The position numbers and the translations under genes are program-made. Shown one piece after another: positions 22,595 through 37,500 of a stretch of DNA of 64,000 nt. Source of the stretch: Phoronis australis (taxonomy: Eukaryota > Phoronida > Phoronidae); contig NMRA01000113.1 in the NCBI GenBank assembly GCA_002633005.1, positions 340,441-404,440 of the forward strand, given 5' to 3'. The notes below the pieces were generated by a model that worked only from the letters and a program-made list of their open reading frames with translations, searched no databases and was not told the DNA's origin. Numbering within the stretch: the first letter of the stretch is position 1; the number at the start of each line of letters is the position of its first letter.

Positions 22595-25500
22595 ATGTTG
22601 AACATGGCAGTGAAGTTGTTTTTATTGGCGTTTATTATCTCGATTTTTGGTCAATACTTCCTTGCCAATGTCAGTGCTATTGATTCGCCCTCACACACAA
22701 AATCACAGTCACGGAAAGAGAGTTCGAAGCTTGGAAAAGGCAATCATGATGATATCAAAGACGTTTTTGAAGAACTTGGCATTTTGGGAAATGATACCAG
22801 TGATAGGTAAGTGTCCTGAATATAAATTCTTTTGTTGAAGTAAGTCTTGTATTCGATTCCTGATTAGAGGAACCTTAGGCTTAGGCATTGGTCATATAGC
22901 GGTCCATGATTTAGAGAACCAGTTCATCCACTAAATAACGGCCCCGTTACTCAGTGATTGCCTGGTTCTCTAAATCAGGGACCTCTATACCCGACCAGTG
23001 CCGAATCCTACTTAGACCATCCAGGAACTCACATAAAGCTAGTTACTAGTGTAGCAGTATACTAGGAGTCGGCAACATGGACAATTACCTCTAACTAAGC
23101 TTGAGCTTTCACATAAGAGCAATTGTTGCCTCTAGGAAGAGTGCAGCCAACACTGGCTACTTTTACAACATGATCCCCCTCCCTAAACGACGGAATCTGG
23201 GCACTGGTCAAATACTAGTAGTAGTATACTGGTAGCGGTCCCCGATTTGGAGAATCTGTTTCAGTTAGTGAATAATCAAGGACGGCTCTATATTCCACTA
23301 GTGCCTGAAAGCCGTCACTGACTGTTGTATTGTATCATGCTATGTAGCATAGTTATATATTCCTATGAATGAAGTAGTTTTCTTGGTACTTACCCAACAA
23401 ATATAAACTGACATGGTCTTAAAGCCTGGTGTCTTCATTATTGCCTCTTACCCGTCAAATGATACTTTACTAAAAATGCTAATTTTAGTAATTGCTATTA
23501 AAAGTCCATCGGTTCCAAAACTTAAACCCGCTATCTCTGATCTGTAATCCAAGCGCCCAAGCCAATCAGCCAAGGGGCAATTGGCCATTGGCAAGTAACA
23601 TGAAGGAGCTTTATTGGACTGTACGTCACACCCTGAAGTCACAACATTGCTGAGTCATATCAAACCAACTGGGAATTGAAACAGGCACCTGCATATTTTT
23701 TGAGCTATAGGAACATACGACACTTCCAATAACCTAAAAGATGGAGCTCTCGTGTAAGACCAGTTATTACCCTCTCTGGACGTTGCACTAACAGCCAACC
23801 ACAAGACTAGTGCATGTAGTGAAGAAGACTATACAGGTTAAGTGGGCAGAACTTGAACCCAGGTCTCCAGTGTGTCATACATGTGTCTCTCAATATATCG
23901 AACATTTAAGAGGCATGACATCATTGTTGGAGCCAGGAGAACTGTTTACAACACTCTTCCCTTCCTTGGAATAGGGGTCATTCTGGTATTATGTGACAGT
24001 AACACTCGGAACATCCAGGAATTTTGCTACGGTGTCACCTTTCCAAACATTGTGGAATTTGCTCTCAGCGACGCTCTTCTTGTATTCTAGATCGTCCCTC
24101 AGTTCGGCCACCAGTCCATCCGTCACTTGAGCAGTTGTGTTTATCACAGGTTGTGAGTCAGACCGTAGTTGATGCCAGACAGGATTCAAACTCAGTTGCC
24201 CATTGGCGAGTAGTTCAGAGACATGATACTCAGTTAATTAAATACTGACTCACTAAGTCTGATGTTTACAGTTATGACAAACTGACCATTAACCTGAACA
24301 AATACAGTGCTGTACGCAATTCAAATGATTTTGTATTTTGGTAAACAATAATTGATAAAGCTGCTCCGTTTCATTGTCAAGGGCTTCTGTCATTGTTGTA
24401 AATGACCCAAGTTTCCAACTATTGTTTGATGGTAGTTATAGTATATCATGAACATTGCCCTCTGAGACAGCATTGGTAATCCTCATGGGTAACTCATCTA
24501 TCGATGGTTAGTTGCCAGGAGCTGGTGATAACTTTTGGCTGACAATATACTGAAAACCAGAAAGCCCAACAAGTTCAGACTTGCATGTCAATAAACTTTG
24601 TCCCTTTTTGATGTTCTTTGATACTTTACTCTTGCAATTAAGGTAAATTTGATCCTATTACCAATTATTTGACCACATCTTTGAAATAGATCAGTTCACA
24701 TGTACATTTTAGTGGTTAAGGTCACAACTTTTTTGGTAAGATGACCTGTAATTTGCATATCTAGGACAAGGAATAAAAGGGGGATAATTGCAGTGTATTA
24801 TTCACAATGAAATGTTTCCATGCTTATTATTTTGTAATATTCCTTATTTTATCAGTCAAGTAAATCTCTTGAGCAGCTCCATTGTAGAGCCATCATTAGT
24901 ATGCTTTTGGCATAAACGGGCAATATATTGACTAATTATGGTGCTGAACTTGGGCATGATAAAGCATTATTTTTACTATCATTTATTAAGAAATAAGAAA
25001 TTATAATGTTCTTTTGTTTGTATTGTTTCCTAAATTGGTGATATTTTACTGTACATACTATTATTTATACCACAATATTAGCCTCGAATGGCAGATACAA
25101 CCGTGTAATAACCCATAAAGTTATCTCACTAGTGAGATAACATTTTGGTGGGAAACCGAGGCCGGATTCGAACCCGCGCGTCAAGAGTTTCGAGTCGCTA
25201 ACTTTACCACTACACCACTCAGTGGCTGACGTCATCGAACGTGAAAATAGAATACTTAAATGAGCACGCGCAACAATCGCTTGTTCAGCAAAGGGCATTG
25301 TACCGACATTGATACACTATGAAAAATAAGACGCATAATTTCCATAAAAACGATATTTTAATTCAGTGAAATTTTTCTCTCGTGTACTTTCACTTGTAAA
25401 TCACCGATCTCCAATTTGAATGCAGGTATCGTGTCGTCGGGATCCTTTGACTTGAGCATTATAGCCAATTACTAGTGGTAACCCACTTTAGCAGACGATA

Positions 25501-28500
25501 TTTTCCCGGTCGAAGCTTAGCGTGATAAAATGTGTAGTAAGCTATAATAGTTGCTAAACCTTAATTTATAGATTCACTCTATGTGTATTTTGTTTTATTT
25601 TTCAATTGGTTTTGAGTAAAAGCAGAATGGCCTGTGTATTGTGTTATTGATTGTCTGATCAAAATATCTATTACACAAACAGTACAGAGTAGTAACATGT
25701 GGGAAATCACTGAAATTATGCAGGTTCATTCATATATGTACCTGCAATAACATGCTTGGTGACAAATTACGACAATGAATTATCTAACGACCTTCTGCTC
25801 TTCAGTTGGGCTCAATTCTGATTAAAACTCCTATTATGGGGTTTCCATCCAATTTTAATTGGTAGTTATGATTATTTTTAAACTCTCATATTTTGTATTT
25901 TGTTCTATGCCTGAGCTAGAAATCTGCAAAAAATATGGAGGACTTTCAAATTTCCAATTACAACAGCCTAAACAGAAGTATCCCTGACATATGTGTGAAA
26001 TTTTTACCGAAAAGCCACCTCTTAAATGAAATCCTATGCTCCAATTTCATTGCTCGATGTCAGTTTTACGTGTATAGTGACTTTACTTGTATTTTTGGTT
26101 TTAAACTAATTTCCTTACATCAGTGTTGATAAACGTTTTTTTCTGGATATTATGTACCTCAAATTTTAGGTTTTTGGTTTCTTTTCAAAAAGGTACTCTG
26201 TTCATTTTTTTCTTTTACGATTTATATTGATGCCTATGGTGTTTTCTATGACATAAGGAAAAATTAGAATCACCAACTCAAATTGTCTCATAATAATGGT
26301 CAATCTAACCTAAGAAGGGTGCTTGCTTATTTCTATGTCAGCTGCGTTTCACCAGATGTCCATTATGTTGATATGTTGTTGGGATTATGAAATAAATTTA
26401 GTTGTTAAATGAATAATCTAAGATGAAAGCGCTCCGAGGAGCGAACCTTGGCGAAATTAACCAAAAAGATGACGATAAAGATGATGATGAAGATGACGAA
26501 TATGACGACGATGGTGGCGAGAATGAACAAAAGAAGTAATAATAAAATACACATGACGAACGTAGAAGTCCGAAATCAGTAAGAAAAAGGCTACAGCCTT
26601 GAGCGACACTTGGCGAAATTAACGGAAAAGACAACGACGGAGATGATGACGATGATGACGAATATGATGATGGTGGTGGCGATGATGAACAACATCTCAA
26701 CATTCATATGATGAACTTAGATGTCATAAATCAATAAGAAATGGGCTACAGTCTAGTTCATAGAAGGTAAACCAACATCAATGCAGCCAAACTCAGTGTC
26801 AGAGCAATATACTTGGCGAAATTTATTTCGCCAAGTAATGACAAGTCTTTTCTTTGATAAATTCTAATTTTTGTTGTTTGAATTAAGTGACTTGGGTTTT
26901 TTCTTTCAAGTTATGTGAAATTGATCTAATACTTCCAGAACTATTTTCTAAAGGATTTGGATGGGTCTCCTGGGGGTTTACGAACTACGAGTAACTTTGT
27001 GCAGTACGCTTTGCGGAAGTTTGATTTTTCTCACATTTTTTGTTATATCATTATAATATATTGACATTATTTGACATTTATGTTTTTAAGCACTCACATA
27101 TATACATTTATATACGCTAACTGCGAAGTGATACCGAAGCCAGTTTACAGTGAAACAACACGAGGATGAGATAACAGGTCATACGTATATATTATTACAA
27201 ACTAAACTACTACAGATATTGATGAATACAAAAGTAATATGTGGAGCTGTAAAGGTGGGTGACTGAATCTGCCAGACAATCGGCGTTAAACTACTGTAGG
27301 TATTGAGAAATCCAAATAAAGGTAAATAGTAGGTCGAGATAGTGAAAAACACGAAGTTATATAATATGATGAGCTATAAAAGTGGGTAAAAATATCCCAA
27401 AGCAATACCATGACATCGATGTGAGAAAATTGAGAATAAGTTGTAAAAAACGGACTGATGAAGGGAAGGTTATAGAAAAATTGACTGAAAAATACAGAGT
27501 TGAAGAAAATTTATGGACCATGGCACAGTGTTGCGACAAGTCAAAGAAATCAGGTGGTACAATTAAAGCAATAGTGAGAGAACAAAGAGGGTCACTGACC
27601 CGAGAATTAAAACAATATGATAATGAGGACGAAGCAGTATAGCTTGCACAAAATAACTTAATACTACTTGATAAATATTATTGACATGCGCTAATTGCAA
27701 AGCTATACCGAAGCCAGTTTACAATGAAACAACACATGAGGATGAGATAAAAAGTCATATTATGACAAACTAAACTACTACAGATATCGATAATTACAGA
27801 AGTTATATAATATGTTGAGCTGTAAAGGTGGGTGACAATCTGTCACAGATGCAGCAGAAGGATGCATCTGCCCAATTTGGGTGCACTGTGCCTTATCCGT
27901 GTCTGTCTGGCGTCCGCCGCTGTATCTCCATAATACCTTGATGGATATTTGTGAAAGTTTGCATACGTGTTCCTAACTTGGATGGTTAACATGAGCAAAT
28001 TGTCGGATGGATCTGAGTTTGGATGTGTCCCCAGTGGCTATTTAAGTGTTTTTACCTTTGTCTTGTTTGTATCTTTGGAGTTCCTGGATGGTTTTCTTGA
28101 AATTTGGCAAATAGGTTTCTGTTAAGGAGACAATGCCACCTTCTTGTTTTCAGATTGATTTGATGTATTTTGGGCCTCCTATTGGCCGTTTTTAATGTTT
28201 TTGAGTTTGTTTTTTGACGTCTGTCTATCTATTGGGCAAACCACTCTAAGAATGCTTATGAAAATTGATATATGAACTCGTACTGAAAAGAGAACGGCTG
28301 GATGACTCTGACCATGGCACTTCCTAGTGGCATTTTTTTGCGTCTGAGGCTTTTTCTCATGAGCCCCTTGCAGAAACATAAATTTGGCAAATGCATTTCT
28401 ATGAAAATGACAACAGATGGCGACTACTTTCGGAGGGTTCCCCAACTGCTACTGTGCTCCTTAAAAACAATTTTTTTTTACGTTTTCCTCTGTATCTTTG

Positions 28501-31500
28501 GTGTTTTTTGATGGGCTTTTGTGAATTTTGACATATAAGTTTCTGTCTAAGAGGCAATAGACCTTCCCATATTCGGATTGATTTGACTTACTATATGCCA
28601 CCTAGTGGACATTTTTTATTATGTTTTATTCGGGTTTTTGACATCTGCCTCTCTATTGACCAAACCACTCTAGGATCATTATGAAAATTGGCATGTGTTC
28701 CTATGATTTTTGAACAAGTTTGTCTGCTGAGGCGTCATTTGTGACAATTTGATTTTTTGCCTGTAGCTCAATACGAATTCATTGATGAATCTTTATGAAC
28801 TTTGGCATGTGTTTTTATTTAGGAAAGTACAACTGACAGTTTTGGGGACAAATTCGACTACTGCAGTCACCTACTGGCAATTTTGTTTTTCTTTGTATTG
28901 GCCTTGATATCTATCAAATTCCTTGTTGGACTTACAGGATATTTGACAAATAAGTTACTATCAATTAGATCCCAGCACCAGTCCTGTTTCACTTGGATTT
29001 GACATCATCTTGTGGCCTTTCTGTTATTTTCATGTCCTGTGTTGTCTGCCTCCCTATTGTTATTGTAATCATCAGTTCTACTTCCAGTAACATCACAGAT
29101 GAAATCAATGCAACCACAACCATCATGATGACGACTACTAGAGCACCCCCTACTGAGGGTCACCAAGACCTGCCTGAAGTGGGCGCTGCTGAGGAGGAGA
29201 AACACAGCAGCATGACTATATTCTTCATCCTCCTGGTTGTTGGTATGTCATTGTAATCACTGTCAATTTAGGATCTAATATGGCAGACATTTTAGGTTTT
29301 TGATACGACCAAATTAATGCTTTACATTTTCAAGTTTTGTACATTAGATATCATCAAGCAATATTTTGAAAAATTGCGGCATTGACTAAAACATTGGTAC
29401 CTGTTTAAAAATGGACAAATTTGGCAATTTTTTAAATTGATATTTTACTCTCCTCTAGTCTAAGGCTAGCAAATAACCACTAACCACTACAAGTGTAGAT
29501 TATTTTGTGCCTTTTGTATAGCTGTCTTTCGAAATAGCCACGTCTTTGGTGGACAGGCGTTCAACACCACCTATAGATCCCATGTAATTCGAACGGTAGG
29601 TTTCAATCTACTGGTTTAAGCAGCCTTTCAACACCTTTCCTGCTATTATGATGCTGGTAAATGTCTAGTGTTTGCGGTGGGTTGTACCAATGGCTTATGG
29701 AAGGAGACAAACCTTTTGAAATATCATTTGATGAACAAGGATGTCCTGATCCATACATTTCCCACTATGTAGATGTAGATGTATATGTGACAAAGCCAAT
29801 GGCTGCAGCTGATAAAGCGACAGAATTTCGATCCCAGCCAGTGTCAAGAAATTAAAATAAATTAGTAAACTTTAACTGACCAAACAATGTGAGGGGTGAC
29901 AGTGGAATTTATTATTCTGCTTTTATGTGTAAGAACCACTATGTGGAAATTAAATTCCTGTCTACCAAATCTGAGTCAGTATCAATGGGAAGTCACTTTC
30001 ATGCTTTCATTACTCTAGAGAGCACCAATATGAAACGTTCCCTATTGGTTTTTTATAAGTTTATTTTAATCAATATTTGATATTGAAGTACTGTCTCATC
30101 TCTACATCTCTGATAAAATGAATAAAAAATTAACTTCAAAAGATGTCTATTTATAGTGTTTGATATCATGACATTCCCATTTATTATCTGACCAAATACA
30201 GCACAGCTGTTTATTTTGAAATGCTGGTAATAATTAGGCATTGATTGTCATTGTAAATAGGCCACACTTGATCATGTATTGTAAACAGGCCACACTTGAT
30301 CATGTATTGTAAACAGGCCACAATGAATCATGTATCGTAAATAGGCCACACTTGACCATGTGCACCTGACAATGTTCTGTAAACTCTGCAGTTTTTGGAA
30401 CTTCACTCTGAACTATGTTTGGTTTTGATTGGTTATCAAAAAAATCAAAAACATCTGTAATATATATTGTTCTGTTTCCTCACTTCCTGTGTTTCAGTTA
30501 TTTGTATCTTGGTGATCCACATGTTGATTCAGACCAAGTTCCACTATCTCCCTGAGAGTGTCGCTGTTGTCTTAGTTGGTAAGGAAATGGTTGAGAAAAA
30601 AAAAGTTACATAACTAATACCCCATGAGAGGCCGACATGAGAATCGATGTTGGTACTCCATTGGTTAGGATCTATTCAGGAATGTCTGTTAGTGTCTTTT
30701 GTGAATTATGGAAACTGGCCAAACACACTGACCTAGCTAACCACTAGTTTGACAAGACTACTAGAGCACCAGGGGATGTCAAAACAACATAATCACCAAC
30801 GGTGTTATCAGAATCTTTATCAGTTTCAAAGTTCAGTTATAGTCCATCTTTGGAAGTGAAAATTCTACTCACAACTAGCATTTTATGCGCATGGAAGATT
30901 TCTTATTTTCTTGCTTGTTATATGTTAGGGGAGGCCAGGGATAGTTTGACCTTGAGACGTTTTCGGAAAATGGGCAGCATATCTAGGACAAAAAGCAAGA
31001 TACAGCCAATTGTCAAAAATCGCATGATGGTTGCAGTGACTAGGAGTTCAAAATAGCAAACTTGTGAAAGTGTATACCAAATTAGGAAGCAAAAATTCAA
31101 TTTCTTCATTTGCGGACAAATTTCATGTTTCTTTTTCAATTTTTATTTCTCTTAAAGTTTCTTAAGTGTAACTAAAAATATAGATGACTTGTGTGTTTAG
31201 GTTGAGCAACATGCTTCAGTGGGATACAATGTTCATTTATATTTTTGGGCCTTACAAGATGCTGCGCAAAATCTCTTGCTATCCTGTTAAGAGTTAGTAC
31301 GGCATGTTGAATAGGAGCATATTGGGCCCATAGTTTATCTCGCACTTTTCCATCAGCAACTTGTTATTGTTATTGTTATTTTTGGTGTTTCAAAGACTAC
31401 AATGCTACTGTTGAGTTTAATTGCTCTTGGCAAAAGTGAAATTTTATGTTGTTCAAGTTCACAGTAGCAAACGCTTGCACATGAACATGCATGTACTATG

Positions 31501-34500
31501 TAAGCATTCCCTGCAAATGTAACGGACTCTATATCCTTGTAGAAGAAGCCAATTGACTTCATACTGTTCAGAACAATATCAAATAAGCTCCAGTAAGACT
31601 AATTCATGAGCATCTGACCATTTGTGTTTCGGTTATGAGTTGGTATAATTTCAAGTCTGTCATACTAACTTAACTCATTTGTAGTTGTTGTTATCTGTTC
31701 TAGGTACAGTAATAGGCCTCCTTCTCAGAGTTCTGTCTATTCACGACATGGGCAACTGGCAGGTTAGCTTTCTCTTTAAGTTAAATTACAGAGTATCATC
31801 TGTGTAACTTGTACACGATTTAGAACAACATAGTCATCTGTTTCAAATTATTGTATAATGTATAAGTACGCTATAGTTTAAGATGCTGTTGGTGATAGTA
31901 TCAAGATTTAAATAAAAGCTGATGGTGTCTGTAGAGCTTGCTTATCAACATATTTTCAAGGTGGTTTCCTTAGTAATTCCTTCAGATCAATACTACGTTG
32001 TCCGTTGAGGTGTTTATCTGTGTTTTTCAGAAAGAGGAGTCCTTTTCTCCAACTGTTTTCTTCTTGGTTTTACTGCCTCCCATTATTTTTGAAAGTGGTT
32101 ACAATCTACACAAGGTAAGCTTTGTCTGTATGTTTCCATGGAGTATTGTGTTCCAGTGCAGTCTCGCTCAAATACATTGTATGTCTGTTATCTGGTATAC
32201 ATTTAAATACTATGTATGTACATCCTCAGGTATACGCTCAGTTGCAAACAAGCAAGAGAACTGCGTTCTAATTCTCATGTGCAAACTAGCTCATACATTG
32301 TATACAAGTACTGTCAGTTGCGTTGTCTTCTGACGATTCTAGCTTCCTCAGAGTCCTCTCATAATTTTGGAATAATACACTGTACAATGCTCATCGTGAG
32401 AATGAAGAAAACACATCCATGTGCACATGATTTAGGTTTACTCCTGAATCTATAACTGGACGCATCCATTGTCATCAAACGAGAAGTCGAATATAACCGA
32501 CACGATCCTGTATAGAAAGGTGCGGAAAACCTTAAACATGCAGAGACCCCATTAGGATATTACAGAGTATAGACACAAATGACAAGCATACAATTTGAGA
32601 ATGCATTCTTTTCCCTTGCCTTGGTGCTTCAGACCCAAGCTCTCAAATTTAATGATCAATCCTAAGAACTCAACAAATCTAACTTGTGTTTAACAATCTT
32701 AGCTCTAGTAATTTCCATCCGTGATGATTCAAAAAGTACTGACAATGTACAAACTGTGTGCCCAACATAACATCGTGTAGCAGGGGCGAGGTGGTTATAA
32801 CGGTCAGAAGGGCAGGAAACTTGGTATACGACGTCAGCCTGAGATAGAGGGCGCTTTTTGTGTGAATGTTTTTGATCAGAAATGAACAGTTTGTCTTTAA
32901 AACCATGTGGCAAAATGTTGTCGTTCAAAATTCTACGAGCACATGTTGCCACAGTGATACTTAACAGAATACATATTTTTCACATCGCATGGTCTTTTCT
33001 TTGGGGTATCCAGAATTCATTAGTAAGACGGGCAATAAATCAATTATTGTTCCTTTGTTAACAAACATATGTTGACTGTATGCTTTTAGTCATTAACAAG
33101 TGTTCTGATGGAGCACATATTGTCAGCGCTACATCTCGGACATCAATTTTAACTCTTGAAGTATGCTTGAAGACATCTTTCAAAGCATTCATACCAGCCC
33201 TAGATGACACAATAAATGTATCGTCTCTATGGGACACATATACCTACCTCATGTTTGATGTTTTCATCCAAAAGACCTTATTTTCACATACATATGTTAA
33301 AGTCTCGCCAATTTCGGACAAAGCAAAACGGTCTTTTTTCATTTCTAAAAAGTTTCTGAAACAGGAATCCCCACAATTTCTCAGTTACATTGTCTGATAC
33401 TAGTTATGGTGTAGATCTTCAAAACTTTTAAGCATTTATTTATTGCTAATTATCTTTTATGAAAAATGGAAAATCAAATGTCACTTGTCGGCCATATTGT
33501 GTCCTACATTGGTGATGTTTTACCTTTAGTAACTTGCAAAAATGGGGTGTATTGGACTATCTATAGAGACCTCTTTTACCTGCAAGAATAACTTGCCATT
33601 GAGGTGCCTCAAAGGCATGCATGTGTGAGACTGCCTAGTTGCTGCCAACTTATAAAAGTACACTTGTATGTATATGCATCCACCTTCTGCTGTACAGTTA
33701 CTAGTATATTTACATGAAAGATACAAAAACAGAAAACATTTGTGAATTTGTGTAAATTATGTACTATAGCCAATAATGCTGTCTCCCCATTCGTTGTCGT
33801 CGGCTACAGTCCCTGTCTTCACATTACTCACTAGTGTTATGTTAATGATAACCGTCATTTCTTGTAGCTGCTTGTAATTCTACAATATGATGCGCTGTTG
33901 TACTTACAGGGTAACTTCTTTGAAAATATTGGAACCATTCTACTGTTTGCCATTTTGGGGACTGTGATATCAGCCTGCATAATTGGTGGTGGTATATACC
34001 TACTGGGTATGGTGAGTAAAGCTTTGTTGTGCTTTGTACATTTAACACAGTCGTTATACTTGACATTGTACTCATTATGATATGCATGTTTATCTAGAAT
34101 GTTATGACAAAAACTTTATTTAATAAACAAAATCATCATGCACCAAAGCTCTCACAGCTGAATATGATGGAATGCATGATTTCAAAATATGACTAATTTG
34201 GTATTTAAAAGCAAATATTTCATTATATATATTATCATTATAGTTATTGCTGGGAATCAGTGTGAGCTTGTATCCGTAATCAGTCATTTAGTGCAGCCGA
34301 GGAACCTGTTTCATCTGAGCTTTTGTAGCCATCACAGTAAATTTGGCTGCACTATTGTTACAAAATGTGTTAATGGTTTGTATTGATTGTTACTGTATTG
34401 AATACAGGATGTCTTCAAAAGGATGTAGCTAATTTCCATACTTAACAATTATATATGAGGGTAGTGGCTGCACTGATTATTTTAGTGCAATAATATTAGG

Positions 34501-37500
34501 CGCTACTTCGCATTTCTCCAACTGGCAGCTATGAATGCTTTATGCTGGTTGAGATTACTATAGCCACTTACCACAGTACACAGACATTTATGACTGGCTT
34601 CTTTTGTTTGGGATCAGGGAACAGACATGGCTGTCATGGATAACAGCTACCTGTTCGGGGCAACATTCTTTCCTGCCCATTCTAGACACTGTGCACTATT
34701 CAACTAAATCCATCATTGAAAACTAAACTTTTTTATTATTTTAAGAGCAGATTGAAATTAGTTCAATTATACAACAGTAAAAAAGGGAAATGGTATGCCT
34801 TGCAACTGGTGTTCCTTTGTTGATATGCCCCAACCCTGAGCAACACAATGGGACGACTTGCCTTGTGTACACTACTGCTTAGTGATCTTAATACTTCCTA
34901 AGAATGCAGTGAAATTTGAATTTGGGAGTATATCATAAACTTACGATTGTAGAGACAGCAATTTCATAATTTCATACTGTGTCTTGAAACACACTTGTGT
35001 TTCCTCAGTGTATGCCTGGTGCATTATACCATTATTTGTCGATTAACATTTTGTCTAACCAATAAAGTGAAATGTTGAAAACCCACCTTCTGTCAAAAAT
35101 ATCTTTTGATTTAGACCGCTTTAGCTGTAAAATTGGTCTCAATTGATTTCTGGAGTTGGAAAGAACTGAGACTTTGTTACTGCTGGAGGCCAGGCCCAAC
35201 AAGTTTACTTGTCACGCCGGGTCATTCTAAGCTCGGGGTGTGATACCAAGCCAATAATGAACTTTTAGTTCTTGCAAAGTACAGAAGCTTCTTGTTATCT
35301 GAGTATGTTGGCCTAATAACTTGACACCAGTTCTGTAGCAGTACATGGTCTGAATCAAATTTTGGAATGCGGGTTTGCTACAGCTTTGAAATCTTTCCAC
35401 AGGCCAGTGTCGCGTACAAGCTGGACATTATTGAAAGTTTCGCATTCGGCTCAATGATATCTGCGGTTGACCCTGTAGCCACTCTAGCCATATTTCATGC
35501 CCTGGATGTTGAACCCATTTTGTGCATGTTGGTATTTGGTGAGAGTGTGCTCAACGATGCTGTCTCCATTGTGCTTACCACGTAAGTTGACGTGTTTTAA
35601 CTCGATGTATGACTTGCTGAAATTGATAAACAAAATAGGTTGTAAGATTTAGTGTTGGGTGGTAATGAACATGCTCGAATTAAAACCTGCCTTTACTATT
35701 GGAGTTTGAGAACATGTTGTAGTGTTATTTGCCTGTTTGTGCATATGTGATGGTCAAACAAGGCTATTTTAACGTGTTGGTAACTGTTGATAGTGGATTT
35801 TGCAAATCTCCAACAACTAGGGTATTGCCAGGTGGTTAAGTTCACAGCCCAGCTCGCTCTTTATTATTGTTTTCAAGACAATCTCAGAGATTGTCAGCTG
35901 CAACATTCAGAGAATTTCATCAAAGATATCACAAAAAGCATAGTGTACGTAACTGGCTCAGAAGAGCAAATCCAAGCATGACAATAATTTGCTCAGACGA
36001 GGTGGATCAAATTGGCCCATAAGTGGTGGACCCTAAAATGTAAGTAACTGGCTCGTAAGAGGTGGACCCAAAGATGTAAATAATTGGCTTAGAAGATGTA
36101 GACCAAAAGATGAGTCTTGCTGTCTTGATGTGCTTCATGACTGTCTTTAGGTTGTACATTAAACATTGTGAAGTTGTTAACAGAATACTACACTAGTCAG
36201 CTTTTTCCAATTAAGTCCACGTACTTTATCAAAATTCCACTTTTTCTTTCAGAACTATCGTGGAATTGTCTGATCCCAAGATAGCAGCCATGAGTGGGAT
36301 GGCTGTCTTCTTTCATGCTGTTGGACGCTTTTGTCTTATGTTTTTTGCATCAGCTGCAATTGGAGCTGTGTTTGGTGTTATAAGTGCAATAATATCCTTT
36401 TGAATACTTTACCCGTCGAAAAATATATTTACGTACTCACATGTACATTTGTGGTCACATGTTAGGGTCATCTCCATGTAGACGTTATGCATCTGCTGCT
36501 GTGTCTCATAGTTGCAGGATCTTTATGAAATTTGGTATATGTTACGATCAAATTGACATATGACGACTTTTGGACTAATCTGACTACCGCTTTAGCTTCT
36601 AGTAGATTTTTTTTGAAATTTGCCTCTGTATCTACCTAACTTTCTGACAGGATTTAATGAAATTGTGCCAATACCTATTGGATGGATTCAATGTATATTT
36701 GTGCTTCATGGGGTCTGTTTTCATTATTTGTTGAGCCTATTTTTGGTGCCTGCTTCTCTTTCTACTGGAACGATCCTTATGAAATTTGGAAGATGTGTTC
36801 CTGTTGAGGAGAGCATGACTAATGTTGATTTTCAGATGAGTTTGATAACTGTGGCACCTCCTAGGGTCAATTATATTTCTTTGTCGCTCCCTCAAGTTCC
36901 TTTATGGATCTTCAATCCAGCAAATATGTTTCTATGAAGGAGAGCACCTCATTTGTATCTGTGGGCACATGTCAATGCTCTGTTATTGTTGTTATAATTA
37001 TTGCTGTTAATTTATTATAAACATTAAAGGGTTTATTTCTTCTTCAGCAGTTCTAGTTTGCTCAAAATCAGTGATAAGAAGTTGTTTTACTTAACCAAAA
37101 GCACCTTCTTAAATTTATTGACCTTCGTAAAACTCCGTCGTTGGAGTTTGCTATGATGTTGGGCTTCTCCTACGCACCATATGCCTTGGCAGAAGGACTT
37201 CATTTGTCTGGTAATGTACACTTTTGATTGGAGTGGGTATGAGTAGATAAATATGCTGTCAGTGATATACTAGTGGTTCATAGTTTACATCCAACATGTG
37301 TTGTTTTGGTCCTTTTAAGTGCCACAGATTGATCATACTTTGAAATGAAATTAAGTTAGTCATGTGACACTTTTGTTCAAAAGTTTACTGCACTGATTAA
37401 CAAGTAAATTTAGGTCTGATGTACAAACAGACTACAGTAAAACTGCTTACAAAAATTTGACTAAGTTTGGTCAAGCATGATCGATGATGGCATATTGCTA

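Noticed and set aside
25080-25262. A functional tRNA gene on the minus strand
   Set aside because: Box A and box B are present, but the acceptor stem does not pair and the T stem has a mismatch; a SINE head explains it better.
26398-26703. Ser/Tyr/Pro-rich minus-strand frame of 101 codons
   Set aside because: Low-complexity antisense of a GATGA repeat, duplicated with the repeat; no coding signature.
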